Shown here: positions 37,301-51,500 of the stretch, piece by piece
Layout of the letters: each line of letters starts with the position of its first letter
Numbering within the stretch: position 1 is the first letter of the stretch
Source: Climacteris rufus
Taxonomy: Eukaryota; Chordata; Aves; Passeriformes; Climacteridae
Assembly: GCA_013398175.1 (NCBI GenBank)
Contig: VZRZ01004576.1
Coordinates: 1,487,718-1,551,717, forward strand
DNA length: 64,000 nt
Direction: 5' to 3'
Program-made: the position numbers and the translations under genes
The notes under the pieces: generated by a model
What the model was told of the DNA's origin: nothing
Seen by the model: the letters and a program-made list of their open reading frames with translations, nothing else
Databases searched by the model: none

Positions 37301-39018
37301 CTCTGCACTGCACATAGCACCAAAGTGCTGCCTGTGCAGCAGCCAGCAGCTTGGACAGCTTGGGCATGGCTCAGCTTCTTGGATGTGTGTGACTGGTGCC
37401 TTTCAAGGGACTGTTGAGGGATGCAAGACACTTGTATGAGGCTGGCACATGACCTACAGTTGATCCACCCTCTTCTTGGGCAACAGCTCAGGAGTAAGTA
37501 GGACACCTTGTGAGCATTCACAAAGACACACAACTTCTAAGTTTAGCTATGTGAATGCTACTTGTCTAGATTTCTGTAGACCAGGCAGAACAGTGGGAGT
37601 TTTAATGAAACATAATCCAATGATGTAATTGCAAACAGTCCTGCATTTCCCACAGTGTTCCTCCAGGGATCCTCTTTCAGCTTGGAGAAATTCAAAACAA
37701 TATTTTTCTTCTCAAGGTCTAATTAGTGAAATGTTTTCAGAAAATCCTTAAATGTCCTCAGGGCTCCTGGTTTCAGAAAACAGTTTCCTTTCTGATTTTG
37801 TTGGGCATGTTCTCCCCAGAGAAAGGATCTTTGAAGGAATAAGGAGCCTTGTCTGCCAGCCTTTGTGCTGACACTCAACTCACTCCCTGCTAAGCTCACT
37901 CCTTCAGTAATTAGGGGACAGACATCAATAACATATGTACGTACTACATTCTTGCTTGTTTCCTTCTGTTTTGCTGAAAGTCTGCAGTGTAACAGGGTAA
38001 GTCTGTGGACTGATAACCATGCAGATGTTGGTCAAGGTGTCCACAATACACCAGCACCACATATTGTCCCACTGGGATCACAGCATGACTTGTGTCAAAC
38101 TCTCTCCCAGTGTGGCAGATAAATCCATCAATAGACATGAACCTTGCTAAACCTTTATGACTCAGCATCACCCTGTGGGCCCGGCCCAGAGGGAAGTACC
38201 TGGTCAGTTTGAAGGGAGTTAATGCTCCACCGTCTTCCTGTGGCTGGCATTACAGATTGCCACAGAGCTGATGGGCAGGATGCACACCAATGAGTGCCAT
38301 TTGTTTAAGAACAAGTAAACCAACAATGATTTTGTTATGGATCTTGTCTCCGGTGTCTCTTGTGCATAAAAAGAGAAAGCAATTTACCCTCCATGTCTGC
38401 TTTTTTTGTGGTATGAAGGAATTCCTGTTTCTAGATACTGAAAGGATTTGTGGCTTAAGAAAATTACTTCTTTGTTTCCCTTTCTTCTTTACCGTAGATG
38501 TCTAGGAAGATGCACTCACTTATAGCTGAAACTACTCTTCAACGGAAAACGTTTTACTCATGTAGTAAATCATCTATTTTACTGTAGAATTGACAATGGG
38601 TAATTTACCCTGACCTCTTTTTGTGTGCTGCCAACACATCCTTCAAGTTCCTGCCCCTCCTTTCCCTCAGGGAGGCCCTAACTGCTCACCTCCCTTGCTT
38701 CTTGTGTACAGCAGCAGGCACCAGGTTATAAGTTTTGCCTTCTCATAGTCTCATTGTTCTAATTGAGTAATGGTGATGTGTGGTTGTAAATTAGTCATAA
38801 CTTTAGCTTCTGTTTTAATGAGATCTTCAGTTGTCTTCCCAGAGGGGAAGGCTTTGTTTTCCCAAGAGTAGTGTGCCTTTTCCCAGAAGAAACGAATTTC
38901 TACTAATGAGGTATGAAAAAATGAGGTGGCAATGGAGGTGTGGGGAGTGTTTACAGGAAGAAGGGACGTATCTGCAAGGCTCAGGCACTGAAGAACATGT
39001 TGATAATGCCAGGGCGTG

Positions 39019-39060
39019 TGACGTGCCAGGCACTCGTGTATAAATAGTCAGACTGGCACG
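39019..39060 (+). promoter_or_regulatory. Candidate TATA promoter with CRE-like site
   Basis: TGACGT (39019-39024) lies 14 bases upstream of TATAAATA (39039-39046). CGTGCCAG (39022-39029) and its exact complement CTGGCACG (39053-39060) bracket the TATA motif. There is no transcript evidence; it could equally be a decayed LTR promoter or chance. Confidence 0.35.
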
Positions 39061-42000
39061 CAGTGCCATTGCAATCGTGCTTGGAGAACAGCTGAATCTA
39101 ATAGCCTTGTCTCTCATGCACAGCCCAAAGATACCCTCACATGTCTTCAGACACACACCTTCAGACATGTGAAGCAATGAGACTGGTGTTTAATGGTGTG
39201 ACACCAGTTGTTCTGCTCCCCCAGGACTTAGGATTACGTGGCATTTGTTAGATCTGTCTGGTCACTGGTTGCAGGCATGACTGTTTGGAGCTGGGAAGAC
39301 AGGAAGGCAAATCACTCATTCCAGATGAGAAAAAGCCCCTTGTGTCCCCCTCTCTGGGTGGATGAAGATGAATCACAGCATATGCTGAGCTGGAAGATCT
39401 GTTTGGCCTTCTGGCTAGGAAAAGGATGTCTACACTAGGTGTGTAGTCTGGTGCTAAATCTTAGAGTGGGCATGAAAGATTCTCTCCCAGCTGAGGTCTT
39501 TTTATTGTGAGCTTTCTACAGATGAATCACAGGGGTTTAATGCAAACCCTGGTAAATTGGTGTTAATAGTTCAGGGCAGCTTGTAAAGAAAGCATCTTGA
39601 TTTTCTCAGGAAAACTATTCATCAGTATTTGCACCAAACCTTGTAACTAATGCAAGAGAACTGTAAAGATCATCTGGAGTGCTGTGGACTATCTTTAAGA
39701 AAACATAAAGGCAATCTTTAGGTTTCAGTCTAAATACGCTGTACTATAGCACATGTGCATAAACAATGATGTTCTTTCAAAAAAAATCCTTCCATTTTCT
39801 CCAGGATTTCCAGAGTTGCAGATCCTTAGGTTCAAGGTGAGTTTTGCACATTAAGTATCTTTTCTTAGAGTAATAGATTTGCTTGAAAAACCAAGGCTTT
39901 GGGATATATAGCATCTGAACAACACTGTAACAAACACTAGCTGACACTGCAGATTTATTTTAACCACCTGAGGATTGCTAGAGCTTCTGTCATTCCAGCC
40001 TTAGATGGTAATTGACTTGTCCTAGACATCTGAAATGTAAGTCTGTTGGCAGTGTGGAAAAAGCATAATTGGGTTCAGTGTGTATGATTGTCCCTTCACT
40101 GCATTTCTAGCAAAGCTTAATTCTAAGGAGTGCTTAGTCTTAGTGCTTATGTCTTTTCTCCATAAGCTTGGCTAAACTAAATAATTTTCAAATTCAGTGG
40201 GCTGAAAGCAACCAAAATCACATCTTAACATTTAGCAGGCACAAAATAAATGAGAAGTAGAAAATCCAGGGATGTGGATGCATCACTGATTTTTCAGCTT
40301 GTTTTTCTTACTGGTCAGTCTCCTGAAAAGTTTCTCATCCCAAATGCTGAATGGTTAATTTGGCAGTCTATAGACCCAGCTCACAAAGTGGTGCAATATG
40401 TGGATGCAGCTACACAGATGTGACACCAGTAATATTTTGTGGCAATAATGGGCTGTGTGATGCATTCTTCAGGGCAAGAGAGCCTGAAGAGTGAACTGTC
40501 AGTGTGTGAAAGACTGGACATCTGATCCAGCTGCACTGTTGTAATGATTCTTCAGGGGCTTGGTCAACTTAAAAGACACAAGAAACACAACGGTTGGAGG
40601 AGAGTTGATAAAAATGCTTTGTGGGCACACTGTGCTGACTGCAGCATTTCCTATCTTACCCACTGTTTTCAGCTGCAGTTCTACAGACTACTTACGATCA
40701 ATCTGTCTCAGGATGTTACTGCTCAGCTATTAATTTAATTTTTGACTGTATTTGTGCTGGGTCTTTCCCAGCCGTCTCCCCAGACACGTAATGAGACTGG
40801 GACTTCTAGTTATGTGGTTATGGCCAAAATTATCACTTTTGCTTTGCTTTCCTCTCTGGGGACAAGACCGAGCACCAGCACTTCCTGGATTAGACCAGGT
40901 CACAAAAATAGCTGTTTTGGTAGAATAAGGAAATCGGCAGCAGGAAAACAGCCGAGCTAAAACATGCAAGTAAAACATGCAGCAATTCAAGCAGCAGACA
41001 AAATTTGTATCATAATGTAAAAGAGTTTGAAATGAGCAAAAAACTAGAGATTTCTGGCACGTGAGATTCAGAGTGTTCCAGTGGGTGAGTCAGGTGATGG
41101 CAGCCTCTGTATCTGAGAGACAGAGAAGGAAATGTAGCAATAAGACTGCGTGGCATTTGCTGACTTTTGCTCTGCTTACTCAGCAGCAAAGATAGAGCTT
41201 CTCTCAGCCCTTCTTATCCAGTGATAAGTAAAAGTTAGTTATTACAGAGAAACACTGAGAAAGCTACTATTTTTAAGGCAACTTAATTTGATTTCATGCA
41301 ATTAAATACTTAATTCCTGAGAGAAACATGAAATTTTGGAAGGAAGACAGGCATGCATTCTCTGAGCCTTCCTTCAGAAGCAGCATTTAATATTTTTCTT
41401 AGGAATTTAACCTATGTTCCAAAATGCTGATACTTTAGTCTCCCTTTACAACCCCCATCTTGTTGGTTTCTAAAAGTAACAGTTGTCTGATGTGTTGTTT
41501 GTACCTGGCATTATGTAAAAAATACCTCGGGGTGGCTTATCTGTCTGTGTTGGTGTACCTAATCAATCTGTGTATGGTTTATGAGTGCACAACATGCACG
41601 GCCTCACTCATGGCTTCTGCAGTTTCACTTGGAAACTACACAGCTACTATGTCAGCCAGTGGTTTTAGCCTGGAAATTACTTGCTTCTCTCCCTTTTCAA
41701 AGGTAGTTTCCGTGGCAGTGGTGTGCTCCTTCTGTGTAAGCATCAGTCAGAAGCCTAGTGCCCCTCCTGTGTTTTCCGTGTTGAGTACAGCTGAAGAGAT
41801 GGTTGAATTTGCCAGGTTGCCAAGGTTGCTGTTTCTTCTGAAATTGTTTTCTCCTAGCTCAAAGGACCTCAAAAGCTCTCCAGAGCAAGCAGGCTTCTTG
41901 AAAATTTACCTTGAAGGTCACCAGTGCTTCCCTTCAAAGACTGCCTTATCTCCTTGTCAGCTTTCTGAAAATGTCCTAGCAACAAAACCTGTTATTATTT

Positions 42001-45000
42001 ATGCCACAAAATCATTTTGTGGAGCTTAAGCTACTTATTACGCACCGTAATAATTGAAAAAAGTATCAAAGGCAGGCTCACATGGCAGTCCAACTTGACA
42101 GGCTGCATGGAGAGCAAAGAAGTTGGAGCTGCAGGAAAATTTTGAGTAGTCCCTAGGTTGTCTGCAGAAGCTGTGGCAAGCATCAACCCTGAGTAATAAA
42201 TAATTACCATGACCAAATCTGGCATGTACTGTTCTTTCAGTGACTTGACCCACAGTTACTGTTCTTCAGCTGTTGCCTTAAAGGCCCAAGATGCCAGTGT
42301 TAGCATTACCACTATTTTCTAATATGATAAAACAAAAGTAATAGTTGCTCTGGGATCAGCAACCCACTGAAACTGCAGAATATCCATGAAGTCCTTTAGT
42401 TGTGCAATTGGTCTGCAATTTGAGCCTGTAAAACAAAAAACAAGTAAGCAAACAAAACCACCCCCCCCCAAAAAAAAAAAAAGAAAAAAGAACATATTTT
42501 TTTTCTGGAGAATGAGGAAACATCTGATGTGCTCTCTTACTGTGAACAGATTTCTTAGTACTTCTTCCTTGTTTATCTTTAGGCTTTTAGAGGTTGCAGA
42601 GAGGCTTGGCAGGTGAGGCATGCTGCTGTCCAGCAATATGGTATTAACTTGAAGCAATTCAAAGCGTGGTATAATACCACTGTAACTGGAAATCTGTGAC
42701 CCACAGCTGACACTGTAATCCTTGTGATGTATTTATTTTGGAGGGTAGAGGGAAATTAGGATGTTTGATTAACTCTTTGGTTCTCAGATTCCTCTGAAAT
42801 GAATGAGAATTTCTTATATATTCTTTTTTAAAAAATGATACAGATATACATTCTTTTGGTAGATCAGGTCTTAATAGCTAGGAAGATTGCAGGACAAGGG
42901 AATGACTGACTGGGGAGAAATGCTAACACAGTGGTTAAAGAGCAGCTGTCTTATACTTGGTGGCCATAAACAAGCATTTAGCAACCAAATGGAGTGAAAT
43001 CCCATAGGAAAGAGTAGTTCACTAAGCATCTTGGCAACAGTGGCTGGGAATTTCAAGTGCAGCCACAAAGGTATTATATTTGGCAGTGCGTTTCTACATT
43101 GCATTGGGGTTGAAGGGAAGGTGTGTGAATTCTCTCAGTGGTTTGAAAAGTTCTTGTTCTTTTGAAAGCAAGCTTGTTTCTTGCTCAGCAATGAAATTAT
43201 TCTGCTCCTGCTGTAATACAACACTGATGAAACAGGTACCTTGAGGCTGGGAAGTGAGATGGATTTGCTTGAGGGATACTTCATTTTGTTGACTTCACTA
43301 AGCAGTCTGCAGACCCCTGATTGCTGTGTAGAGTTTAGATGAAAAAGCTGACGTCTTTCATATTCTTTTCACTTCTGACACTTCTGACCAACAGATCCTT
43401 ATGGTAATTTGCTGAGGGAGGGTGAGGCAGATAACCATCAGGAGAAATGAAAGAAGGAAATATGCTCTGAGACCTGCACAGTCTGGAGTTTCTGTCCCCA
43501 CTATCTGGTTCATGAAGAGTGAGGAACTGAAGTGAACTTATGACTCTGATTGGTGCAGTTAAGTTCACCCCAGGTATGAAAGTGGACCAGGGGTGAAGTA
43601 GAAGATGTTCACTTATGTTGAGACTGAGTTATTCTGGATTGACTGAAAGTCCCTGCTTGAGGAACAGCATTTGAATAAGATTTTTCCCGTCAACAAGAGC
43701 AGTGGTTCTGTGATAGCCATGTACCCAATTGCTGTAATGCCAAGCTGTGTTATGGTGTGGTTTGTTTGGCAACACAGAATGGTACACTTTATATAAGTGA
43801 CGTACATACATACATATATAGTTTTCATATTTTTTTTCTTCAAAACTAGGGAATAAAACCTCAGTGTTGACTATTTCTTGTATTCTGAGGCTCCAGTGTA
43901 AGTCACATCTAAGTCACTGCTGGATAAGATCTTTACATGGATATATACTGTATGTTTAATCTTATGATTTCAGGCAGTTTTGTTCCATAAACAAGTTAAC
44001 ATTGCTTTCTCCCAGTTGTTTTCCTTTCATTTGAAACCTATTGTAATATTTCATCCATGCTTCTGACTAGCTGAGAGTTGGTATTAAGTGGGAATTTAGC
44101 CCCTTGATTTCCTACTGCCTTGGAACAGCAGTGGCACAGGCGTCTCTTGGATCCTCTGATCCATGCCGGGATTGCAGGAGATGCTCTTTCTGCATCAGTG
44201 ACTTTCCCTGCCAGTGAATGACCTTTAAGAATTAGTCCAGGACCCGAGGCTTCTGCAAATACAGTGAATGCTCCCCAAAAGAAATTTGCATTATCCTATC
44301 CCAAATCTCAGTAGTAGTTATGTTTTAGCATGGAACTGAGTTTATTTTAGTTTGGGTTTTTTTTTTTTAACTCTCCAGGGTTAGCATCTTCTCTTATTTA
44401 TTCTTCCTGTCCTCACCCTCCCACCATCACCCCTGCCATGTGTATTTTACTTATAAATCCACATGGATCACTTGCCTTTGAGCAACATAGTGTGGCCAGG
44501 TGCACATGGGCATGTTCTGTGATAGGGAACTCCCTACAGGGATGCAGCTGAACTTTCTACAGGCTGTAGATTAAACTTATTATGAATTTTTGAGACTTAA
44601 GGCTGGCAAAATATAAAATGCAGGAAAGATCTGTAAGCATCTAGAGATTCAATTTTCATCTCTCTCTCTCAGTAATACTGAAGCCTTGAATGAAAGTTTC
44701 ATTTGATACTGATGATGGGAACAACCTTGAAAGCACAGCTGAGGACTTTGCTTATGACTGGATAGTCATTTCAATCACCACCAAGGTCTAAAAATAAATC
44801 ACACTTCCCCATTTAAGCCTGAAGGTGGTCATTTAGTTATATGATTAGAAATAACCAAAGGTGGATGGATGGATGAGCTGACTACCAGCATTTATCCTTG
44901 AGAGGAAACACTGGCCACATGGAAGGTGTGAGCACTCCCAGAGCAAGTAAGAATATTGCATAGGCCACTGCCCAGCAACGAGTGAAATCATAAAATTTCA

Positions 45001-45279
45001 GTGCAGCTAAAGACAGCTACTGGTGAGGCAGCTGGGAGGGCTTGCATTTGTTTATGCTGTTCTTATAGCAAGTTGTCATGGTTTTTGTCTGTGCTACTGC
45101 TTGAGTCTTCATCTTTCATTTTGGGAATGCTGGGGAGAAATTACTTCCTCCTTTAGGAGCAATCAATACATGATCAAAGAGTATTTCCCTAGTAATATTA
45201 AATTATATGTTTTAATGTAGATTTTAAAATATATACACTGATCTCTAAAATATGAAATAAAATTTAATATCAGACATTA

Positions 45280-45343
45280 TTTATCTGTTGCCCTTAAGAA
45301 GAGCACTGCAGTTTATCTGTTTTCCCTAAGAAAAGCACTGCAG
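45280..45343. repeat. 32-bp tandem duplication, two copies
   Basis: 45280-45311 and 45312-45343 are the same length and differ at 4 positions. Both start TTTATCTGTT and end AGCACTGCAG. Confidence 0.9.
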
Positions 45344-46509
45344 TATTTGTTGGGTTTTTTTCCCTCCTCTTCTTCCTGATTCTCTTTTAGGCAACAGGAA
45401 ATATGGCAATTCATCCTACGTAATCTTTTTGCATTTGAGTGGTTGTTGTTGGCAGTTGTGCAGCTGTTCCCTGGCAGTTTCGTTGGTTATGTAATTAAGA
45501 ATCATCAAAAATACATACTGCAAGGAGTAGTTTATATAGTAAGTATATGAAACTAGTAAAAAGAAAAAAGAAGTCTTCAGACTGCTAATGGATCAGAAGC
45601 AGAACAAAAATGTACTCAAAACAATGTGGGGGGGTTTTCCCGGTCTCAACAGAAAGCATTTTATCAAAACTACTGATTTACCGCTGGCTTTTTTGATTCT
45701 GTTTCCCAGCACTCATTCATTTCTCTGTCAGAGGAAATTTTGTTTCATGAATAAAAAGACCAACAGCTCAGTTTGTCTTCTGATGGCTGCTTCTCTCCAT
45801 CACTGGTATTTTGAGCAGGTTTTATCTCAAGAGAGAAAGACAACTTCTTAAGCAGAGAGTTAAACTGATCTGCTTCACTGGCTTTTATATGTGTTACAGA
45901 AGTACCCAAATATATGTCTTGCTACCTGGCAGAATATTGCATTCAGTATATTTGCAAGTGGCTGCAGCATGACTGAGCAATCTCGCTGAAATCAGTGGAA
46001 AAAGGCAGCTTTGGGGGGGCTTGCGTTTCCATTACTGATTTCTTTTTTCCAAATTACTTGATGAAAAACTGATGTATTTTAAATATTTTAGGAAGTCTTT
46101 TGGTGTTGAAATATTAATTTTTGCCATTAAATATTTAAAATTGTGATGGCTGTTTGGAGTTTAAGCTGTTCTTTCTAACCTGCACCAGCACATAACTTGG
46201 TCATTAGAAAAACAGATGACAAAACGAAACGTGCTATTTCAGCCTTGTCATTCGCTAGCAGTGTCAGGAATGAGGTATTTTGGGCTTGCATAATTTCTCA
46301 CTTAAAACAGCTTAGAGACAGGAGAGGAACATGCTGCAGAATTTGACGGAATAAAGATATATAACTGGAAAAAAAAAAATTGAATGGCCCTTTTGAAAAA
46401 AACCACAACACATTGAACCGGAGCAGAAAGGGGGGAAAATAACATCAAACCGTATAGGTTTACAGCTATACGTAATGGGGAGAGATAGCAGAAAGAATCT
46501 TTTTCACAC

Positions 46510-47058
46510 AGTCCGAGAGCCCTGCAGTGTTTTTGCTCTGTACTCAGCACTCCTGAGGCTGCACCTCGAGTCCTGTGTCCAGCTCTGGGCCCCTCGCTTG
46601 AAGAAAGACATTGAAGTGCTGGAGCTTGTCCAGAGAACGTCCAAACAGAGCTGGGGAAGGGTCTAGAGGGAGAGTCCTGTGAGGAGCAGCTGAGGGAGCT
46701 GGGGTGTTCAGCCTGGAGGAGGCTCGGCCGTATCGCTCTGCTCAGCTCCCTGAAAGGAGCCGGAGCCAGGTGGGGCTTGGCCTCTTCTCCCACACAACCA
46801 GCGACAGGACAAGGGGACACAGCCGCAAGCTGCGCCAGGGGAGGGTCAGATGGGACATCAGGAAGAATTTCTTCACAGAAAGGGTTGTTAAGCTTTGGAA
46901 TGGACTGCCAGGGAGGCGGTGAAGTCACCAGCTCTGTGGGTGTTCAAGAAACCACTGTACGGGGGCCTTAGTGCCATGGCCTAGTGGACAACATCAGTCA
47001 AAGGTGGAACTTGATGATTTTGGAGGCAGCCTGATGAATATGTGATTCTGTGACAGGT
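46510..47058 (+). mobile_element. CR1 LINE, ORF2 C-terminus and 3' UTR, plus strand
   Basis: The translation shows the end of ORF2 in two frames: LHLESCVQLWAPRLKKDIEV, EVLELVQRTSK and, after a frame shift, DRTRGHSRKLRQGRVRWDIR and KNFFTERVVKLWNGLP. The 3' end reads GATGAATATGTGATTCTGTG. 5'-truncated at about 550 bp, frame broken, inactive. Confidence 0.94.
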
Positions 47059-48495
47059 CTGTGATGTGGGCTTGTGCTCTCCTGTGAGGTAAAAGCCATT
47101 TATCGCCCCAAAAGAAAAGTTCCTAATATACTTTTGTATTAACAGTTTTTAGAACCAATGAGCCGAGTTCTTTGCAGAGGTGCTTGGTGCTGCTGAGCCT
47201 GTGCAGCAAGAAATGTCTGAGTGGTCTCCTGTAACTTCAGCTCAGAACATATATACCAGTTAAGCATAAATAAATGGAGTAAAAACAAAAAGAAAATTTA
47301 TTTGGAATGTGGTTTTGATATTCCTCTGTGTTCTTATCAGCACCATTCTAGCTTTAGGAGTGAAATGATGGCCTCATCTTTATGGAAATAGGAACTGTAC
47401 AATGGCAGCCTTTAGGATTAAGTCTTATGTATGGCATTTTTATTTGGAAACAGGGTATCCTATTTTTATATAGCTTATCCTATAGAAATTTGACAACGTA
47501 GTGCTTGTTCTAAAATAATTTCGTGGCCAAAGAAATGTACATGTGCTTATCTTTGCGCCCTGTTTTATTGAAGTGGGTGGAGCTTGTAATTTTGAAAGTG
47601 TAAGAGGCATTGGGCAGGGGTGGGGTGTTCAGCACTCCTTCTGCTGGGCTTGACCTAAATATGTCATTGTGTAATAACAAGAGCAGCTTCAAGCTCTGTA
47701 TCACCAAGCAGGCAGGTGGTGTGTATGTAAGCTGGCAAGTAAATAAAGCTGTCCTGCTCTTCTTATGAGGGTACCTGTCCTGAGCAAACTGTCCAGTTTG
47801 TTGGACTGCAGATGCAGTTAAAAATTTATTGGGATTTTCAGTGAAAGAGTAGATTTAAAATGTAAGTTAATGACAGGATGTTTTGATTTGGTCTAATTGT
47901 ACCCTTCCCTACATGGAGGTTTGAAAACCACGGACGCTGTGAAATTCAGCCTGAGTTTTAGCTCGCCTGCAGGATCCAAGCAGTTTGTCTCTTCAGTTCC
48001 CTCTGTTTCAGGGCAGTGGTTGAGAGGGGCATTGGTTCTGTTGACTCAGATGTTTTAGAGTCTCTGGCCCTCAGCTGCAGTGGTGCAGACCTGTGCTTGG
48101 GCACTGGGAGTGAGGCACAGGCAGCTCTGCCTGGCTGTGTTTGTGCGCTGGGAATGCTGGCTGGGCAGAGCTGTTGGGAGCTGGGTACAAGGGTGAACCC
48201 TGAGATGGCTCCTGGAGCAATGGAGAAAAGCACTGTCTTCCAGAGACAGACAGGCTTCACTGGACTGTCATGTATGACAAATACATAGAGAAGGGACTAG
48301 CCCAGTGCTTCTAAAAAGGGATTATTTTTAAAATGGATCAATTCTGAGATATAGTTAATGCAGACATGTTTCCTGGTATATGTGGCACTAAGCCTGGCTC
48401 TTTCCACTCTCTACTAATAAATAGCAAAAGTGATAATGACCTTTAAATAATTACTAAATGCCAGTCTGATGTCTATTCTGGATTTTCTTTTTCAG
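47059..48495. other. Sequence between the CR1 and the SNX10 start exon
   Basis: No exon or repeat was recognised. Frames on both strands at about 47,958-48,288 are slightly GC-richer but domain-free. Confidence 0.55.
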
Positions 48496-48551
48496 GTTGA
48501 TTTTTTTCTTACTACAAACCAGCGAAGATGACGCCAAAACATGAAAAACAG
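48496..48551 (+). CDS. SNX10: SNX10 exon with start codon (coding 48528-48551)
   Basis: The acceptor CTTTTTCAG ends at 48495. After 32 nt of 5' UTR, ATG lies at 48528 with A at -3. Eight codons MTPKHEKQ precede the donor GTGAGT at 48552. Human SNX10 has an N-terminus of the same length (MFPEQQKE) at the same junction, which supports this start even though the residues differ. Confidence 0.88.
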
Positions 48552-51500
48552 GTGAGTCGTAGCTAAGGTTTAATAAAAAAGGATTCAGGTTTGGCGGTTG
48601 TGGATTGAATTTCATTAAGATTTGCATGGATCAGGGAATATTGGTTGTGTTCTTGATAGTTTTAGTTGCCAGGATACAGAATATTCTGGAATGATGCAGT
48701 GCCGGTTCCTTCTGTTAAAGTCTGATAGAAGAATCAGATATTCATTCAGAGTAAGTGACACTGTGCATAAGGGGCTCAGACACTGAGAAGGGAGAGAAGG
48801 ATTTAGATGGAGTCTTCTTTTCGTCAGTCTTTAGATATTTTCTAGGACATAATGATTGGAGCTGGTTCTGAACCCTGATTACCAGCTGCATGGACCACAA
48901 GAATCACACTTGCATGTTCTCTTTTGCTCAATCCAGTGAATATTAAAAGTTTCAACAAATTGTTTTGTCTCAGCTGTTAGTCTCTTATCAGCCTTACTAC
49001 ACAGCGTGCATGGAGTGAAGATGCCAACACCCACAGCGTGAAAAGCCCCACATCCCTTGTGGCTGATCCTTTTACTAATAGGCAACCTGATGGGATATGC
49101 TATTTTCTTGGAAGTTTTGTGGAAAATGACTCTTCAGGGGTTGTTGACTAATCAGATGTGTAAGAGGAGCACAAGCTTATCACCTGATACAGTCCTGAGC
49201 ACAGACATTTGAATTAAAATGAAGCTAAAATGATTAATGCAAATAATCAACCAATGTGAGATTATTTTTATTCCTCCTTCTTGTGGTAGATTTTCCCTCC
49301 ATATTAAAAATAGATATTTCCATGTCAGATTTCCTATTTTCCTAATAGGAAAATGTTAGAGGGTTCTGAGAAGCACACATTTTTTGTGGTCAAATTCTGT
49401 ATAGCAAAGTTTCTGCCTTATCTTTGTCTCTGAAAAATCCATTGCATTATGTAGAAATAAATCCAACAAGAGAAAGGAGAGAATGGGGGGGGGGAAAAAA
49501 AGAGAAAAATGGAAAGACTTCTTATGTTTGCTTCAGCTGCCTTTATGGGGCATTTTTCCTTTTGAGACAAATCCAAATGGGAACATTTTGTTTTTCCATG
49601 CTTGTGTCTGTGTCACCTCAGTGCTGCCCTTTTACTCTGCTGTCAACACTCATGTTCTTTGCATAGATCTGTAACCATGAGGGAGTAGATGTAATCCAGG
49701 TTTGGGTGTCACTTTGACCATTTTGTCATTTATGTGTCACCCTACCTACTTGGACTGCTCCTGGTCTTGAGGACAGTGTAGCAAAATACCACCAGTGCCA
49801 TGCTTAAACTGGTTGGTTTAGTCAGGAATTAAAAGGCACATCCAGCTAGAAAAACTGCTCTGTAATTCCTGCTTGTTAAGTAGTTATGACTACTTTGGGG
49901 GCAGATTTGAAGATTCTGAATATTTATGAGGATGTTCAGGCCAGGCTGGCTGCTGGGATCCGTATCAAAGCTGTAGCATTAGCAATTTGGATAGGAAATC
50001 TTTTGCCCTTGAATTTAGCAGTTTCCAGAGAGAAGGAATAAATGGAGATGCCACATCTTTCAGTAGCTTTCTGCTGAATACAGATACTGTTCCCAGTGTA
50101 ATAGGCCTCCATGCCCAGCCTGGACACTTTGAAGTGTCAGCAGTAAGTTCTGGTTTTGAGACATTAATTGCATTGAAGTGTTACAGGACACATGTTGTTC
50201 TTGAATGCTTTGATATAAGTATCAGTGTTCCCCTCAATTAAGAAAAAGCCAACAACACAACCAAGCAAAAAAACCCAAAACAAAACTGAAAGTATATGTA
50301 ATGTGGTGTAACAGCTAGATCTGCAATTCTGGAAAAACCAAGCAGCACTGGGCAGGAGAAGAAGACAGCTTGTAAAGAATTGCAGCTGGCAAAAGTAAAA
50401 AGGCCCTGAAACCTTGTCTCTCTTTGGGCTGAGCTTCCCATGTTGTGCAGCTGGACTGCAGTACAGTTTTGTGAGAAATGATTAAGTTATTCTTCAAGTG
50501 CTCTGTGGGAGGAAGAGGTCAGCATCACCTCCCCCAGGTGGACAATGCATTACTTGAAGATAGACATATCTGTTGAGAGTATTTTTACTTTTATAGCAAG
50601 ATGGAGAGGGAACGGAGTATATACAGAGGAGAAAAGCAATTATTACCCAAAACTGCTGTAATCTCATGACTGCTTGTGACCAGGGAATGCAGGATGGACT
50701 GAGCATACAATGGCAATCTTGCAGAGGAATGATCTGCCACCTAACTCTGGTTGGACCCTAACACAGCCTACATGTGAATATTGGCCTTTACAAGCCTGCT
50801 TTTACATGGATGCAATAGCATAAGCACCTTTTCTGGCAGTGGATCATCATTTATACTGGGCAGTTAGGGTCTGCTTTGATTAAATCAATACTGCTTTCCC
50901 AGTGGGGTCTTGTCTTCTGGAGGACTTAAAGGTCAGAAGAAAAGGAACAGTCTACATGTGTAATGCCACTGTTTCAGAGCAGCAGATTCTGTAACAGGAA
51001 TTGGGATTAATACTTCCTAGACCCAAAAGATTGATAGGGGAAGTAACCCTAGATCTTGAGAAAGGCTGTACATTTTTATTTTATATTTCTAGTTGCTTAA
51101 TGTGTATCTTGCTTCATTCTAAGCTGAGTATTGTCATCTTTTGGTAAATAAAGGGGGGAAAAGAGCACCCAGTCTTCTGTTGAAATCCTGGTGTTTCAAA
51201 TCAAAGCTGACAATGACTGTGTGTGAGAGCTGCAGTTTGCTGAGGTGCTCTGCTGTTCTGCAGATCGTTTTTCTTCTTTACTGCTGAAACACGTGCCTGC
51301 TGCAGCATCTACAGCAGGTCTCCTTTCTTCAGTAGGTAGAGTCTGAAGGGCTTTAACTTCCTCCATATTGAAACTCAGTGACTAGTTAATTGCAAGTAAA
51401 AAGTGTACAGAAGTTTGTCAGTGTAAATCTTGTGGTCTGGAATGATTTGCAAGGTAAGCCACAGCTAACACACAGCATATCCAACAGCAACTTTTAATCA

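Larger units (their letters stand above)
34376..46509. other. Probable SNX10 5' intron or upstream sequence, no coding exon recognised
   Basis: About 12 kb. If the island at 34 kb is the SNX10 promoter, this is its first intron. I found no conserved coding exon. A TATA/CRE-like cluster occurs at 39,019-39,060, a 32-bp tandem duplication at 45,280-45,343, and C/A homopolymer runs near 42,462-42,495. A 189-codon frame at 41,460-42,029 has no recognisable domain. 40,740-41,000 has a repeat-like look (duplicated AAACATGCA units) but I cannot name it. Confidence 0.55.

Noticed and set aside
40740..41000. Suspected LTR-like fragment
   Set aside because: Terminal signals, target duplication and a recognisable family sequence are all unclear, so it was not called.
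41460..42029. 189-codon + strand frame
   Set aside because: No recognisable domain, composition like translated intergenic DNA, no splice partners or conservation visible. Probably chance.
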